Of a stretch of 36,288 nt of DNA, positions 24,033 through 33,502 are shown one piece after another. The stretch is taken from positions 1 through 36,288 of the forward strand of contig NZ_VIKW01000040.1 in the NCBI RefSeq assembly GCF_009711975.1. Direction: 5' to 3'. Both the position numbers and the translations under genes were made by a program. Numbering within the stretch: position 1 is the first letter of the stretch; each line of letters opens with the position of its first letter. The notes below the pieces were generated by a model. The model was not told the origin of the DNA. It saw only the letters and a list, made by a program, of their open reading frames with translations, and searched no databases. This DNA is from Anabaena sp. UHCC 0204. Its GTDB lineage: Bacteria > Cyanobacteriota > Cyanobacteriia > Cyanobacteriales > Nostocaceae.

Positions 24033-24815
24033 ATGAAAGTTGCTACTTGGAATGTAAATTCCGTTCGGACTCGTTTAGAACAGGTTATCAATTGGTTAAT
24101 AGAAAATCCTGTTGATGTTTTGTGTTTACAAGAAACTAAAGTTGTAGATAAAGATTTTCCCAGTATGGGGTTTGAAAAATTAGGTTACTATCCGTATATC
24201 TCCGGACAAAAATCTTATAATGGCGTGGCGTTAATTAGTCGTCAACCTTTGGTAGATGTGAGTATGGGTTTTGGTGCTATTTTACCAGATTTAGCATCAG
24301 AATGGGATGCACAAAAACGGGTAATTACAGGTGTATTTGAGGGAGTAAGAATTGTTAATCTTTATGTTCCCAATGGTTCATCTATTGGTAGTGAAAAGTA
24401 TGAATATAAGTTAGGCTGGTTAAAAATTCTCAAAGCATATTTACAGATATTACTATTATCCAACCCTGCTATTTCTATGTGTGGTGATTTTAATATTGCC
24501 TTGGAAGATATAGATATTAATGATAAGGTAAAAATAGATAATCACATTATGGCATCTGAATTAGAACGTCAAGCTTTGCGAGATATTCTTAGTTTAGGTT
24601 TTGCAGATGCTTTTCGTAAATTTAACAGCGAAGGGGAAAATTATAGTTGGTGGGATTATCGAACTGCTGCTTTTAAACGTAACTTAGGTTGGCGAATAGA
24701 TCATCATTATCTCACACCAATTTTGTATGAACGCGCCCAAAGTTGTATTATTGATGTTGCACCTCGGAAGTTAGTTCAACCAAGTGATCATACACCAGTA
24801 ATTGTGGAATTTTAA
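24033..24815 (+). CDS. xth: Exodeoxyribonuclease III
   Basis: AP endonuclease and 3'-5' exonuclease of base-excision repair. The 260 residues match the family length. Metal and catalytic residues are visible: N7 in ATWNVNSVR, E34 in CLQETK, the aspartate and asparagine in CGDFNIA, the WWDYR motif, and the C-terminal SDHTPVIVEF with catalytic histidine. It is a single gene followed by a palindromic repeat and a MITE. Confidence 0.93.
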   Translation: MKVATWNVNSVRTRLEQVINWLIENPVDVLCLQETKVVDKDFPSMGFEKLGYYPYISGQKSYNGVALISRQPLVDVSMGFGAILPDLASEWDAQKRVITGVFEGVRIVNLYVPNGSSIGSEKYEYKLGWLKILKAYLQILLLSNPAISMCGDFNIALEDIDINDKVKIDNHIMASELERQALRDILSLGFADAFRKFNSEGENYSWWDYRTAAFKRNLGWRIDHHYLTPILYERAQSCIIDVAPRKLVQPSDHTPVIVEF

Positions 24816-24827
24816 GCTAGGAGGTAG

Positions 24828-24846
24828 GGGCGCAGGGCCTGCGCCC
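24828..24846. repeat. GC-rich palindromic repeat, copy 2
   Basis: GGGCGCAGGGCCTGCGCCC, twelve bases after the xth stop codon and one base different from the copy at 23355. It could help end the xth transcript although no U-tract follows. Confidence 0.7.
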
Positions 24847-24865
24847 ATTCATGAGTGAGGAGGAA

Positions 24866-24977
24866 GGCGTTGCTGATTAAGAGTATGATTTTGTTTCACG
24901 CAGAGGCGCTCCAGTCACAGAGAGTAAGGGTTTGAAATCTTTGATTTTTCAATTTCATACTTCAATTCAGCAACGCC
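24866..24977. mobile_element. MITE, family 2, copy B, with target duplication
   Basis: A 112-base element with ends GGCGTTGCTGATTAAGAGTA and, inverted, GGCGTTGCTGAATTGAAGTA. It is flanked by the 8-bp direct repeat AGGAGGAA (24858-24865 and 24978-24985). It closely matches copy A at 9480-9590, including the interior TTTTGTTTCACGCAGAGGCG. It has no coding capacity. Confidence 0.82.
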
Positions 24978-25096
24978 AGGAGGAAAAAGGAATAGAATAA
25001 AAGAAAGTTGAAATTTTCTAAAATATTCTCTACTTAGGGCTTATTGATAGCGTAGCGTAAGCCATACTCCTGACTCCTAATCCTAACGTAAATTTC

Positions 25097-25486
25097 CTAT
25101 TGCTTATCACCCCTTGTTTCAGAAGCAGATTCAATGATTAAAAGTAGTTCTGAAATATCAATTGGCTTTCTGAGAAAATGTACTATACCCAAAGAACTGG
25201 CTAATTCCTCTATATCTCCATAAGCAGTTACTAAAATAGTAGTTAAATCAATCTTTTGTCCCTGTAATTGTTGATATACTTGAGTTCCTGTTAGTTCAGG
25301 CATCCTATTATCTAAAATTAATAGATGAGGTTTTTCTTGAACTACTTTTTCAATCGCTTCCTTACCATTTTTTGCTTGTTCTACTAACCAACCTTCATCT
25401 TCCAGTAAAAAAGCTAACAGCATTCTACTATCTTCATCATCATCCGCAATTACTACTTTTCGCTTTTCTAAATGATTAAATTTCAT
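25097..25486 (-). CDS. Single-domain response regulator (CheY-like)
   Basis: A 129-residue receiver domain without an output domain. Acidic pocket DDD is at 15-17, phosphoacceptor D59 in LLILDNRMPE, conserved threonine in VTAYGD, and lysine in FLRKPIDI. Its ATG overlaps the stop of the upstream GAF-sensor gene by 4 bases (ATGA), indicating translational coupling and a shared pathway. It probably acts as a phosphate relay or through protein contact. Confidence 0.88.
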   Translation of the reverse strand: MKFNHLEKRKVVIADDDEDSRMLLAFLLEDEGWLVEQAKNGKEAIEKVVQEKPHLLILDNRMPELTGTQVYQQLQGQKIDLTTILVTAYGDIEELASSLGIVHFLRKPIDISELLLIIESASETRGDKQ

Positions 25487-26700
25487 ATTTTATAAGTATT
25501 TACTAAATGCTGATTGACTAAGGGTAGAGTAAAAATATATGGGACTGGATCTGTTTTAGAAATACCTAATGCTGGAATTGCCAGAAAACTGACTCTTGCT
25601 AATCCAGAAGTCTGTATTTTATCTACTTTTACTTCTACTACTCCGCCTGTATTTCCCCGTTCAAAAGCTTGTAAAAAACAACTAAGCAGCTTACGTAAAA
25701 GGCTTTTTTGGTCAAATATTACATTGATTGGTTCTTGCCAATATGTGATAACTTCAACTTTACGAATTGTGATTTCAGTTGCTAGGAGGTCTATAAGATC
25801 CTGGATACACTTAGTAAGTGATAAAGGCTGGCTTATACCTGTTTCCAATGATGCAAGATTACGCCAAGTATCGGCACGGTGACGAAAGAGTTGAATTGAT
25901 TTTTCAGCTTGTTGAAGTAGTTGCATTGCATAGTCTAACTTATTAACAACTACCATGCGAGATACAACTTCAAGTTTTAATCTTGCTGCATTATGTGATT
26001 GAATGATATCTTGACGTAGTTCTTCTAGTGGTTGATAATCATCAGGACTTGATGCTAGTATCCGACGAACATCTTTTTCTAATTTAGCAATTAAAAATTC
26101 AGCTTCAATACCGTGAGAAGCACAGATTAATATTTCTTTTAATCGCTGGTGAGCATCAGCACTACGCACTGAAATACTGACTACTCCGACAATTTCCTGT
26201 TTATCATTATGTAGTGGAATTCCCTGACAACTAAATGGATGAAATCCTTCAATAAAATGTTCGGCTGATACTATTTGTACATAATCTTTTTCAGCTAATG
26301 CTGTACCGATACCATTAGCACCAGCTACAGCTTCTGATAGTAAAGTACCATGAGCAGGAAATGATTCTGAACCATGAACGGTTTCTTTGTCACCTATAAC
26401 ATTAAGCAAAATTGCTTCTTGGTTACTTAACATTACGGCATGACGTTCTGTTCCCGCAGCTTGTGATAAAATGCGTGCATAGGGTTGAGCTACATTAATT
26501 AGATAACTATGTGAATCTAACAACCGTTCGGTATCTATGATTGAGAGTTTTTCTGCTTGTAAAGCACGAGGATTTGCACCTTGACAGTGTGATCTTTCCC
26601 AAGCACGATAGATATCTGATCTCAATTTTTCCGTCCGAATTGCACCTGTTGATCTATATATTCTTCCTGCTTCTAAGGCATCACTTGTTAAATGTAACAT
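25483..26700 (-). CDS. AcoR-type GAF sensor with degenerate histidine-kinase-like region
   Basis: A 405-residue protein. The N-terminal 200 residues resemble the sensory GAF region of AcoR/DhaR-type activators: AWERSHCQGANPRAL (33-47), AGANGIGTALAE (126-137), AEHF at 146-149 and HPFSCQGIPL (154-163). A helical segment has H236 in IIQSHNAARLKLEVVSRM, possibly a HisKA-like dimerisation helix. The following region starts like an ATPase domain (VIFDQKSLLRKLLSCFLQAFE, 327-347) but lacks the N-box asparagine and any G-box, and stops early. It is therefore probably not an active kinase. The overlapping downstream CheY-like gene is the likely partner. Confidence 0.78.
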   Translation of the reverse strand: MLHLTSDALEAGRIYRSTGAIRTEKLRSDIYRAWERSHCQGANPRALQAEKLSIIDTERLLDSHSYLINVAQPYARILSQAAGTERHAVMLSNQEAILLNVIGDKETVHGSESFPAHGTLLSEAVAGANGIGTALAEKDYVQIVSAEHFIEGFHPFSCQGIPLHNDKQEIVGVVSISVRSADAHQRLKEILICASHGIEAEFLIAKLEKDVRRILASSPDDYQPLEELRQDIIQSHNAARLKLEVVSRMVVVNKLDYAMQLLQQAEKSIQLFRHRADTWRNLASLETGISQPLSLTKCIQDLIDLLATEITIRKVEVITYWQEPINVIFDQKSLLRKLLSCFLQAFERGNTGGVVEVKVDKIQTSGLARVSFLAIPALGISKTDPVPYIFTLPLVNQHLVNTYKI

Positions 26701-26815
26701 GGTGTTAACGGAATTTGCCTGAAGTATGTTGAAATTGTGCGACTATTTCTGAAAATGTTTTTAAAACTATGCAGTTGATGTCAATTAGATACTAAATTAT
26801 TGATAATTCTATTTA

Positions 26816-26929
26816 TATAGCAATCCGGTTTGGTTTCTAAATTTACTCGTAGAGATAGGGAACAGGGAACAGGGAAGAATAAATAAAGGTATACGGAGTT
26901 TTATTCAAAAATCAAATAGGAATCGTATA
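26816..26929. repeat. Possible inverted-repeat element, family 4
   Basis: In the 426-base gap 26701-27126, TATAGCAATCCGGTTTGGTT and the complement of the right end, TATACGATTCCTATTTGATT, are imperfect inverted repeats about 114 bases apart. They enclose tandem GGGAACA units. The rest of the gap is AT-rich with nothing else recognised. Confidence 0.4.
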
Positions 26930-27126
26930 TTTCTAAAATTATCGTTCTGGGTAATAATTTCTCCCATGATTAAACTACAAGGTTGTATAACTCAAAAATA
27001 TACTATACCTAATATAACAAATTTCCAACAAATAAAAATTTGCTCATTGCTAAAAAATTAGCAAGAAAGCAGTGAATTAATATTGATTTCCATGCTTTTA
27101 CTTTTGATTACTTGATTCTGCTGTAA

Positions 27127-28449
27127 TTATCTACCAAACAATAAACCCCGGAAAAAATATAACATATTTGTGAATATTTGTTCTATCCATAATATAGTTG
27201 CATCTAACCATTCCAGAATTTGTTCTAATGGGTGCTTTTCATAACCTAGTGAAGTTGCAGAAATATCAATCCAGTCGGGCTTAAAATCAAATCCTTGGCT
27301 GGTTTGACTGTTAAATTCTTTATTTTTAGGTTGGTGTGGGTTTTGACCTATTTTAATGCGATCGCTCGGTAATCCCCATTGTCTTCCTTGTAACCTAGTA
27401 GCATCATTGTTAACTGATTTCTCTACTATTTCTTCATCAATATTGATATTTGTTTCACCAAATAAATCATTCCATGTCAGCCAAGTATCTCCTAAAGAAT
27501 CATTAATATTTAACTGATTTGGTGCGAAGCTTTTTTGATAATCATATTTTTTCGGTAGTTTTTCAGCCGTAGGATTTGAACCAATTTGATAATTATTTCT
27601 TCCTCCAAAGAAGTAATTTATCGCTGCTGCTATTAAATCAGAAATATTGGTTTTATGCGATTCTATGTTATCATTATTTACTGTTAAATCACTAAACGGT
27701 TTTGAGAAATTATTCACAATTTCTTGACTACGTTGTTGTACAGGTACTAAAGCCGTAGTTTCCAAATTCGCGACTAATTTATCGAGAAATCCAAAAAGTT
27801 TAATTGGATTCAGGAGCGATTTTCGTGCTATTGTAGAATCTTCATCAGTTAATTTATTGAGAAGACGATCAATTTCTGGTAATAATTCTTTTTGTTGATG
27901 ACCAATTAATTGTAAAGAATACCGATATTCGCTAATTTCGCTATTAATTCTATCTGCTAATTTTGTGTTTTGCTGGGGTGTGAAAACATCGAAAATGCGA
28001 TTATCTGCACTCACTAATACTAAATTACGGGTTTGTAATTCTGTGGCAATTCCCTGTACTGTTGGTATATGCTGCTGGAGTGTATTTTCCGGTGTTTGAG
28101 AATTCTGCTTGGGAAAAACTTTCTCCCACAAAGATCCTAAAAATGTGAAAGGAGTTGTTTTTGCGGAAGTTGCTATATCAGCTTCTCCAGGCGGAAGATT
28201 TTTGACTATATCTAATATATGTTGAATTGGTGCGTCAGTGGGGGGAGGAGTTGCTGATTGTAATTGTTTTGCTGTTTCATTTTGTTGCAATAGTTGGTAC
28301 AGTGGATAAAGTAGAGAACCTACACTTACTTGAGTCGCAACTTGCAAATTTTTGAAGGTGTTTTCCAATGTTTGTGTCAACCGCCGAGTATGCTGGTAGA
28401 CAAAGTTAAAGAGTTTGCTTTGATAGCGATTTGAAGAACCGGAAGACAT
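27127..28449 (-). CDS. Hypothetical protein with C-terminal hydrophobic segment
   Basis: A 440-residue protein I do not recognise. It is hydrophilic and low in complexity, rich in N, Q, S and T. The N-terminal part (about 1-60) looks helical (FNFVYQHTRRLTQTLENTFK). A central helical region (about 175-260) contains QLIGHQQKELLPEIDRLLNK. The C-terminus (about 412-440) is aromatic and hydrophobic (ATILWIEQIFTNMLYFFRGL) and may lie in or on a membrane. It is a single gene, divergent from the alpha-mannosidase gene. Confidence 0.6.
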   Translation of the reverse strand: MSSGSSNRYQSKLFNFVYQHTRRLTQTLENTFKNLQVATQVSVGSLLYPLYQLLQQNETAKQLQSATPPPTDAPIQHILDIVKNLPPGEADIATSAKTTPFTFLGSLWEKVFPKQNSQTPENTLQQHIPTVQGIATELQTRNLVLVSADNRIFDVFTPQQNTKLADRINSEISEYRYSLQLIGHQQKELLPEIDRLLNKLTDEDSTIARKSLLNPIKLFGFLDKLVANLETTALVPVQQRSQEIVNNFSKPFSDLTVNNDNIESHKTNISDLIAAAINYFFGGRNNYQIGSNPTAEKLPKKYDYQKSFAPNQLNINDSLGDTWLTWNDLFGETNINIDEEIVEKSVNNDATRLQGRQWGLPSDRIKIGQNPHQPKNKEFNSQTSQGFDFKPDWIDISATSLGYEKHPLEQILEWLDATILWIEQIFTNMLYFFRGLLFGR

Positions 28450-28640
28450 GGTAATAATGTTGTAAGTTGTCGCTTTAGGTGATCGTAAGTTAAAGTAAGT
28501 GTCAAGTAATTCTAAGTTTACACGTAGTTTCAGTTTTAAATCCCCGACGGAAACTATTTTTAATTGTTAATTGTGAAGAGACTCCCACAAAACTGTTAAT
28601 TTTTGTCAGTGTCAATTATTTATATTATTTTATCGGAAAT

Positions 28641-31600
28641 ATGACTCTTCCTGTATCATCATTAAATACCAAATCTATATCCACCGCAATTGAAAATTTG
28701 CGTTCTTGTTGTCAGGTTAATATCCAGTCAAACTGGCGATATCAGGAAACTGACGGGGTAGTTACTGATTTTATCCCATTTAGTTTAACTGATTGGCAAC
28801 CTGTTGAGCTAAATGAAAAAGATCATATTTCCTGGAAAGGGGGAAAACAGGTTTTATGGTTAATTCAAAAATTCTCTGTTCCCCAGCATTTACACAATTT
28901 TCCTTTAGCGGGTTTATCTTTACGCTTGGCTTTGGTGTGGTGGGCGGATTTAGCAGAAGTATATGTTAATGATAAGTTAGTATTGACGGGAGATTTGTTT
29001 GATTCTTCCCCGCGAGTGTTGCTAAGTCCGAGTGTAAGTTCTGGTGAAGAGTTTACCATAGCTTTGCGGTTGGTGAGTCCGGGACATGACAACGGGGCAT
29101 TGATGCGATCGCTTGCAATTTTTGAGTCAACAGATTACAATCATCCCGATGCTGGTTTTATTGCTGATGAATTAGCGGTTGTGGAAATTCTGTTGGAAAA
29201 TTCCGCACCAGAAAAACTAACAGGTTTAGCGACAGAAGTTGAGAAAGTCACAAATCGCAAAGAAGTAGAAAATCAAGACTGGGAAACATATCTAGTAAAT
29301 TTGCGAGAAACATATTTGGGTTTAGCTGAATTTATCAACACCCAAAAATATAAAATATCTTTATTAGGTCATGCTCATTTAGATTTAGCATGGTTATGGC
29401 CTGTTGAGGAAACTTGGAAAGCAGCACAAAATACTTTTGAGTCAGCTTTAAACCTCCAACATGATTTTCCCGAATTAATTTTCTGTCATACTACACCGGC
29501 GTTGTATGCTTGGGTGGAAGAAAATCGTCCCGACTTATTTCGAGAAATTCAAAATCAAGTAAAAGCGGGAAAATGGGAAGTTTTGGGCGGTTTTTGGGTA
29601 GAACCGGATTTAAATCTCATTGCGGGTGAGTCTATAGTTCGTCAGTTATTATATGGACAGCGGTATTTTCTCCAGAAGTTTGGGAAAATATCTCCCGTGG
29701 TTTGGGTTCCCGATACTTTTGGTTTTTGTGCGACGTTACCCCAATTTTTAGAAAATGCGGGAATTGAGTTCTTTGTGACTCAAAAACTCCGCTGGAATGA
29801 TACAACTAAATTTGATTATGGCTTATTTTGGTGGCGATCGCCTGATGGTAGTCAAACATTAAGTTTCATGTCTGCACTCATTGGCGAAACTATCGAACCT
29901 GTTAAAATGGCTCAGTATGCCTGTGAGTGGAAAACTCAAACAGGGTTACAAAATTCCCTTTGGCTTCCCGGTGTTGGTGATCATGGTGGTGGTCCAACTC
30001 GTGATATGCTAGAAACTGCACGACGTTGGGAACATTCTCCGATTTTCCCCAAGTTAGAATTTACAACTTCCCAAAAATATCTCCAGCAAATCAAATCCCC
30101 AAGTCAAAATTTACCAGTTTGGGAAAACGAACTTTATTTAGAATTCCACCGCGGCTGTTATACTACTCACGCAGACCAAAAACGCTGGAATCGTCAATCA
30201 GAACATCTATTATATAGTGTTGAATTATTCGCAACTTTAGCAAATATCATTTCTGGTAAAGAATTTCCCCAAGCCGAAATAGAAACCGCATGGAAAAAAG
30301 TTTTATTTAACCAGTTTCACGATATTTTACCAGGTTCTTCCATTACCCAAGTTTACGCAGACGCTTTACCAGAATGGGAAGCGGTGGAAAAAGTGGGAAT
30401 GGAAATATTACACGAGTCATTAATAGGAATCACATCTAAAATTAATATACCACAATCTTCCAATTCTGAAAATATCCCTGTCATAATTTTTAACCCTCTC
30501 AACTGGGAACGTTCCGAAGTTGTGAAAGTTGACTTAGGGAAAATCATCACCACAGATTATCCCACATGGAAAATTTCTGATCTTGAAGGAAAAGAAATTT
30601 TATCCCAAAACAGTGAAAATTCAACTTTGTTATTTTTCGCAACTGTCCCCTCAATAGGTTACAGCATTTTCTGGCTTTCTCCCTCTTCCCCCCAACCGCA
30701 AATATTTCCGCAAAACTGGATATTAGAAAATGAATATTTGCAAATTCAAGTTAACCCCGAAACCGGAGATTTAACCAGCATCTTTAACAAAATCCAACAA
30801 CGAGAAATTTTAAACGGTGCAGGAAATCAACTTCAAGCCTTTACCGACAGCGGCCAATATTGGGATGCTTGGAACATCGATCCCAATTATAACACAAAAC
30901 CGCTACCTGCAACCGAATTAAAATCAATTGCCTGGCAAGAACATGGAGAAATTCAACAACGCTTGCGAGTAGTGCGTCAATTAGGAAAATCGGAATTTTG
31001 TCAAGACTACATTTTGCAAATCAGTTCACCACTTTTGAAAATCGCTACTACTGTAAATTGGCAAGAAAATCAGGTATTAGTAAAAACAGCCTTTCCTCTC
31101 AATCTCCAAGCCGAATTTGCCACTTATGAAATTCCCTGCGGTGCTATTCGTCGTCCCACAAATCCCCAAACTCCCGCAGAAAAGGCAAAATGGGAAGTAC
31201 CCGCTTTACGTTGGGCAGATTTAACCACAGATACAGCCAGCGGAAAATACGGAGTCAGCCTCCTCAATGATTGTAAATATGGTTACGATGCCCAACCGAG
31301 CCAACTGCGTCTTACCTTGCTGCGAAGTTCCAATTGGCCAGACTTCCAAGCTGATAGAGGAATACACGAATTTACCTACAGCTTATATCCTCATATTGGA
31401 AGTTGGGAAACAGCAGAAACTGTTAAACGCGGTTATGAGTTAAATGTTCCTTTGCAAATATTAGTAAATCCAGAGAATTACCAATCAAAAGAGAATGCTT
31501 CCCCAAGCCACAGTTTTCTAAATTTATCAGCCGATAACTTGATATTAATGGCACTTAAACCCAGCGAAGATCATCCAGAAAAATTCTTAATTCGCTGTTA

Positions 31601-31763
31601 TGAATGTCACGGAAAAACAGCAGATTTATCTTTAGAAAGTGATTTATTCACATTAGGAAAACCAGTTAACTTATTAGAAAATCCTATCAAACCAGAAGAA
31701 AAAATTCAACCTTGGAAAATTTCCACATTTGAAATTATTAGAACCCACGCAAAACATCTCTGA
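28641..31763 (+). CDS. Alpha-mannosidase, glycoside hydrolase family 38
   Basis: A retaining alpha-mannosidase of 1040 residues that trims alpha-mannosides. An N-terminal beta-sandwich-like domain (about 60-165) precedes the GH38 catalytic barrel. Zinc ligands H244 and H246 and D248 sit in LGHAHLDLAWLWP, the nucleophile is D358 in VVWVPDTFGF, and GVGDHGGGPTRDM and NQFHDILPGSSI are further family blocks. The C-terminal beta-rich domains (about 600-1040) are complete. There is no signal peptide, so a cytoplasmic, catabolic role is likely. The start ATG 28641 has no strong Shine-Dalgarno. It stands alone. Confidence 0.93.
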   Translation: MTLPVSSLNTKSISTAIENLRSCCQVNIQSNWRYQETDGVVTDFIPFSLTDWQPVELNEKDHISWKGGKQVLWLIQKFSVPQHLHNFPLAGLSLRLALVWWADLAEVYVNDKLVLTGDLFDSSPRVLLSPSVSSGEEFTIALRLVSPGHDNGALMRSLAIFESTDYNHPDAGFIADELAVVEILLENSAPEKLTGLATEVEKVTNRKEVENQDWETYLVNLRETYLGLAEFINTQKYKISLLGHAHLDLAWLWPVEETWKAAQNTFESALNLQHDFPELIFCHTTPALYAWVEENRPDLFREIQNQVKAGKWEVLGGFWVEPDLNLIAGESIVRQLLYGQRYFLQKFGKISPVVWVPDTFGFCATLPQFLENAGIEFFVTQKLRWNDTTKFDYGLFWWRSPDGSQTLSFMSALIGETIEPVKMAQYACEWKTQTGLQNSLWLPGVGDHGGGPTRDMLETARRWEHSPIFPKLEFTTSQKYLQQIKSPSQNLPVWENELYLEFHRGCYTTHADQKRWNRQSEHLLYSVELFATLANIISGKEFPQAEIETAWKKVLFNQFHDILPGSSITQVYADALPEWEAVEKVGMEILHESLIGITSKINIPQSSNSENIPVIIFNPLNWERSEVVKVDLGKIITTDYPTWKISDLEGKEILSQNSENSTLLFFATVPSIGYSIFWLSPSSPQPQIFPQNWILENEYLQIQVNPETGDLTSIFNKIQQREILNGAGNQLQAFTDSGQYWDAWNIDPNYNTKPLPATELKSIAWQEHGEIQQRLRVVRQLGKSEFCQDYILQISSPLLKIATTVNWQENQVLVKTAFPLNLQAEFATYEIPCGAIRRPTNPQTPAEKAKWEVPALRWADLTTDTASGKYGVSLLNDCKYGYDAQPSQLRLTLLRSSNWPDFQADRGIHEFTYSLYPHIGSWETAETVKRGYELNVPLQILVNPENYQSKENASPSHSFLNLSADNLILMALKPSEDHPEKFLIRCYECHGKTADLSLESDLFTLGKPVNLLENPIKPEEKIQPWKISTFEIIRTHAKHL

Positions 31764-31773
31764 AACCCTCTTT

Positions 31774-31807
31774 CCTTCGTTTCCTTCGTCCCTTCGTGGT
31801 TCGTTCT
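31774..31807. repeat. Solo CCTTCGT-type dispersed repeat
   Basis: A run of CCTTCGTTTCCTTCGTCCCT continuing TCGTGGTTCG. It matches the right arm of the inverted repeats around the GxxExxY gene (19808-19842) with a few changes, and is ten bases after the mannosidase stop. A further tandem repeat, GCCTTTGC units, lies at 31860-31885. Confidence 0.65.
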
Positions 31808-31961
31808 TTCATGACTTGTGCGTAAGTCCTGATTATATCGAAAAAAACTATAATTTCTTACCTTTGCGCCTTTGCGCCTTTGCGTGAGAATAATTTAATA
31901 CTTTGATGATACCATATACAGATCCTTGACGATAGTTGAATTAGCGAGCCTCTGATAAGCA

Positions 31962-33347
31962 ATGAATCTTGATACTGAGTTTGACAATAAAGGTACTATT
32001 CTATTAGTAGACGATATTCCCGAAAATCTGCAACTATTAAGCGATTTGTTGGTTAAACTCGGTTATACAGTCCGCAGTGTAACAAGTGGGAGAATGGCGC
32101 TTAAAACTGTCAAGGTGAAGCGGCCAAATGTAATCTTATTAGATATCAAAATGCCAGAAATGGACGGTTATCAAGTTTGTCAAGCCTTAAAAGCTGATGA
32201 AAATTTACGTAGTATCCCAGTGATTTTTATTAGTGCTTTAGATGATGTCTTTGATAAAGTCACAGCTTTTAAATCCGGTGGTGTAGATTATATCACAAAA
32301 CCTTTTCAAATTGAAGAAGTGGTAGCGCGTTTAGATAATCAACTAACTATTCAACGCCAACAACAACTGCTAGAAAAAGAAATTACTACCCGCAGAGAAA
32401 CAGAAGAAGTCCTTTATCAGTCAAGAGCTTTACTAGCCAGTGTATTAAATAGTTCACTTGACGGTGTAGCCGCCATGCAAGCTATCCGTACTCCAGAGAC
32501 GGGGGATATTGAGGATTTTCGCTGCTTAGTTGTGAACCCAGTTATTGCTAGAGCCTTTGCTAGAAGTAGGGAAGAAATGATTGGTAAACTGGTGCTGAAA
32601 AGATTCCTGAGCCGATTTGATTCCCAACTTTTTGATAAATTTGTGGCTATTGTCGAGACGGGTGAACCGCTAGAAAGGGATTTTTACTATCAATCAGGAG
32701 AGTCTTCCTGGTTTCACTTTGTGGCTGTCAAATTAGGTGATGGTTTTGCTATTACTATCCGTGATATTACTGCACGTAAACAAACTGAACTAGCTCTACA
32801 AGATGCAAACCAGAAACTAGAACAACTAGCGAATCTGGATGCTTTAACTCAGGTAGCTAACCGACGCTGTTTTAATAATCGTCTGACAAAAGAATGGCAA
32901 AAATTAGCAGAAACACAACAGCCACTTTCCCTAATTTTATTCGATATTGACTTTTTTAAACGCTATAATGACTACTACGGTCATTTAGCTGGTGATGATT
33001 GCTTATTAAAAATTGCCCAAACAGTGTATCAATTTATTCGTCATCAAGATATTGAGCGTCCTACTGATTTAGTAGCGCGTTATGGTGGAGAAGAGTTTGC
33101 TATCCTTCTTCCTAACACTGATTTAAAAGGATCTATTATGGTAGCGACTCGGCTACAGGAAGCACTTTATGATCTAGCGATTCCTCATGCAAAATCTGAA
33201 ATCAAGGATATTGTAACAGTCAGCTTAGGAATATCCTCATTTATACCTGGTGCGGAAGTTAAAGCAGATACACTAATTGCCAATGCTGATCAAGCTTTGT
33301 ACCATGCTAAAGAACAAGGGCGCGATCGCTATTGTATAGCAAATTAG
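31962..33347 (+). CDS. Response regulator diguanylate cyclase (REC-PAS-GGDEF)
   Basis: Makes the second messenger c-di-GMP in response to phosphorylation. The 461 residues begin with a receiver domain (about 10-130; DD at 17-18, phosphoacceptor D61 in VILLDIKMPEMDG, K in ITKPFQ). A coiled coil and a PAS-like domain follow (about 150-275, ending ITIRDITARKQTE). The GGDEF domain (about 290-455) has the active-site motif GGEEF at 375-379. The allosteric inhibitory RxxD site is present as RPTD (366-369), five residues before it. All key residues are intact, so an active, feedback-inhibited enzyme is expected. It is monocistronic. Confidence 0.93.
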   Translation: MNLDTEFDNKGTILLVDDIPENLQLLSDLLVKLGYTVRSVTSGRMALKTVKVKRPNVILLDIKMPEMDGYQVCQALKADENLRSIPVIFISALDDVFDKVTAFKSGGVDYITKPFQIEEVVARLDNQLTIQRQQQLLEKEITTRRETEEVLYQSRALLASVLNSSLDGVAAMQAIRTPETGDIEDFRCLVVNPVIARAFARSREEMIGKLVLKRFLSRFDSQLFDKFVAIVETGEPLERDFYYQSGESSWFHFVAVKLGDGFAITIRDITARKQTELALQDANQKLEQLANLDALTQVANRRCFNNRLTKEWQKLAETQQPLSLILFDIDFFKRYNDYYGHLAGDDCLLKIAQTVYQFIRHQDIERPTDLVARYGGEEFAILLPNTDLKGSIMVATRLQEALYDLAIPHAKSEIKDIVTVSLGISSFIPGAEVKADTLIANADQALYHAKEQGRDRYCIAN

Positions 33348-33352
33348 GCAAC

Positions 33353-33438
33353 AGGGGAGCAGAGGGGCAAGGGAGCAGGGGAGCAGGGGAGCAGGGAGAA
33401 TATTTTTTCTACTGACTACTGACTACTGACTACTGACA
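33353..33438. repeat. Short tandem repeats (GGGGAGCA and CTGACTA)
   Basis: GGGGAGCA-type octamers (about 33354-33396) followed by CTGACTA heptamers (33411-33436), between the cyclase and ygfZ genes. There are no spacers, so this is not a CRISPR. Confidence 0.8.
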
Positions 33439-33502
33439 ATCACCAATTATTTGCTAATATTCCTCAAATGATCATATTGAAAATAAGGCATTCTGCATAA
33501 TT

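Noticed and set aside
33353-33438. Clustered repeats resembling a CRISPR array.
   Set aside because: Units are 7-8 bases and contiguous, with no spacers of regular length and no cas genes nearby.
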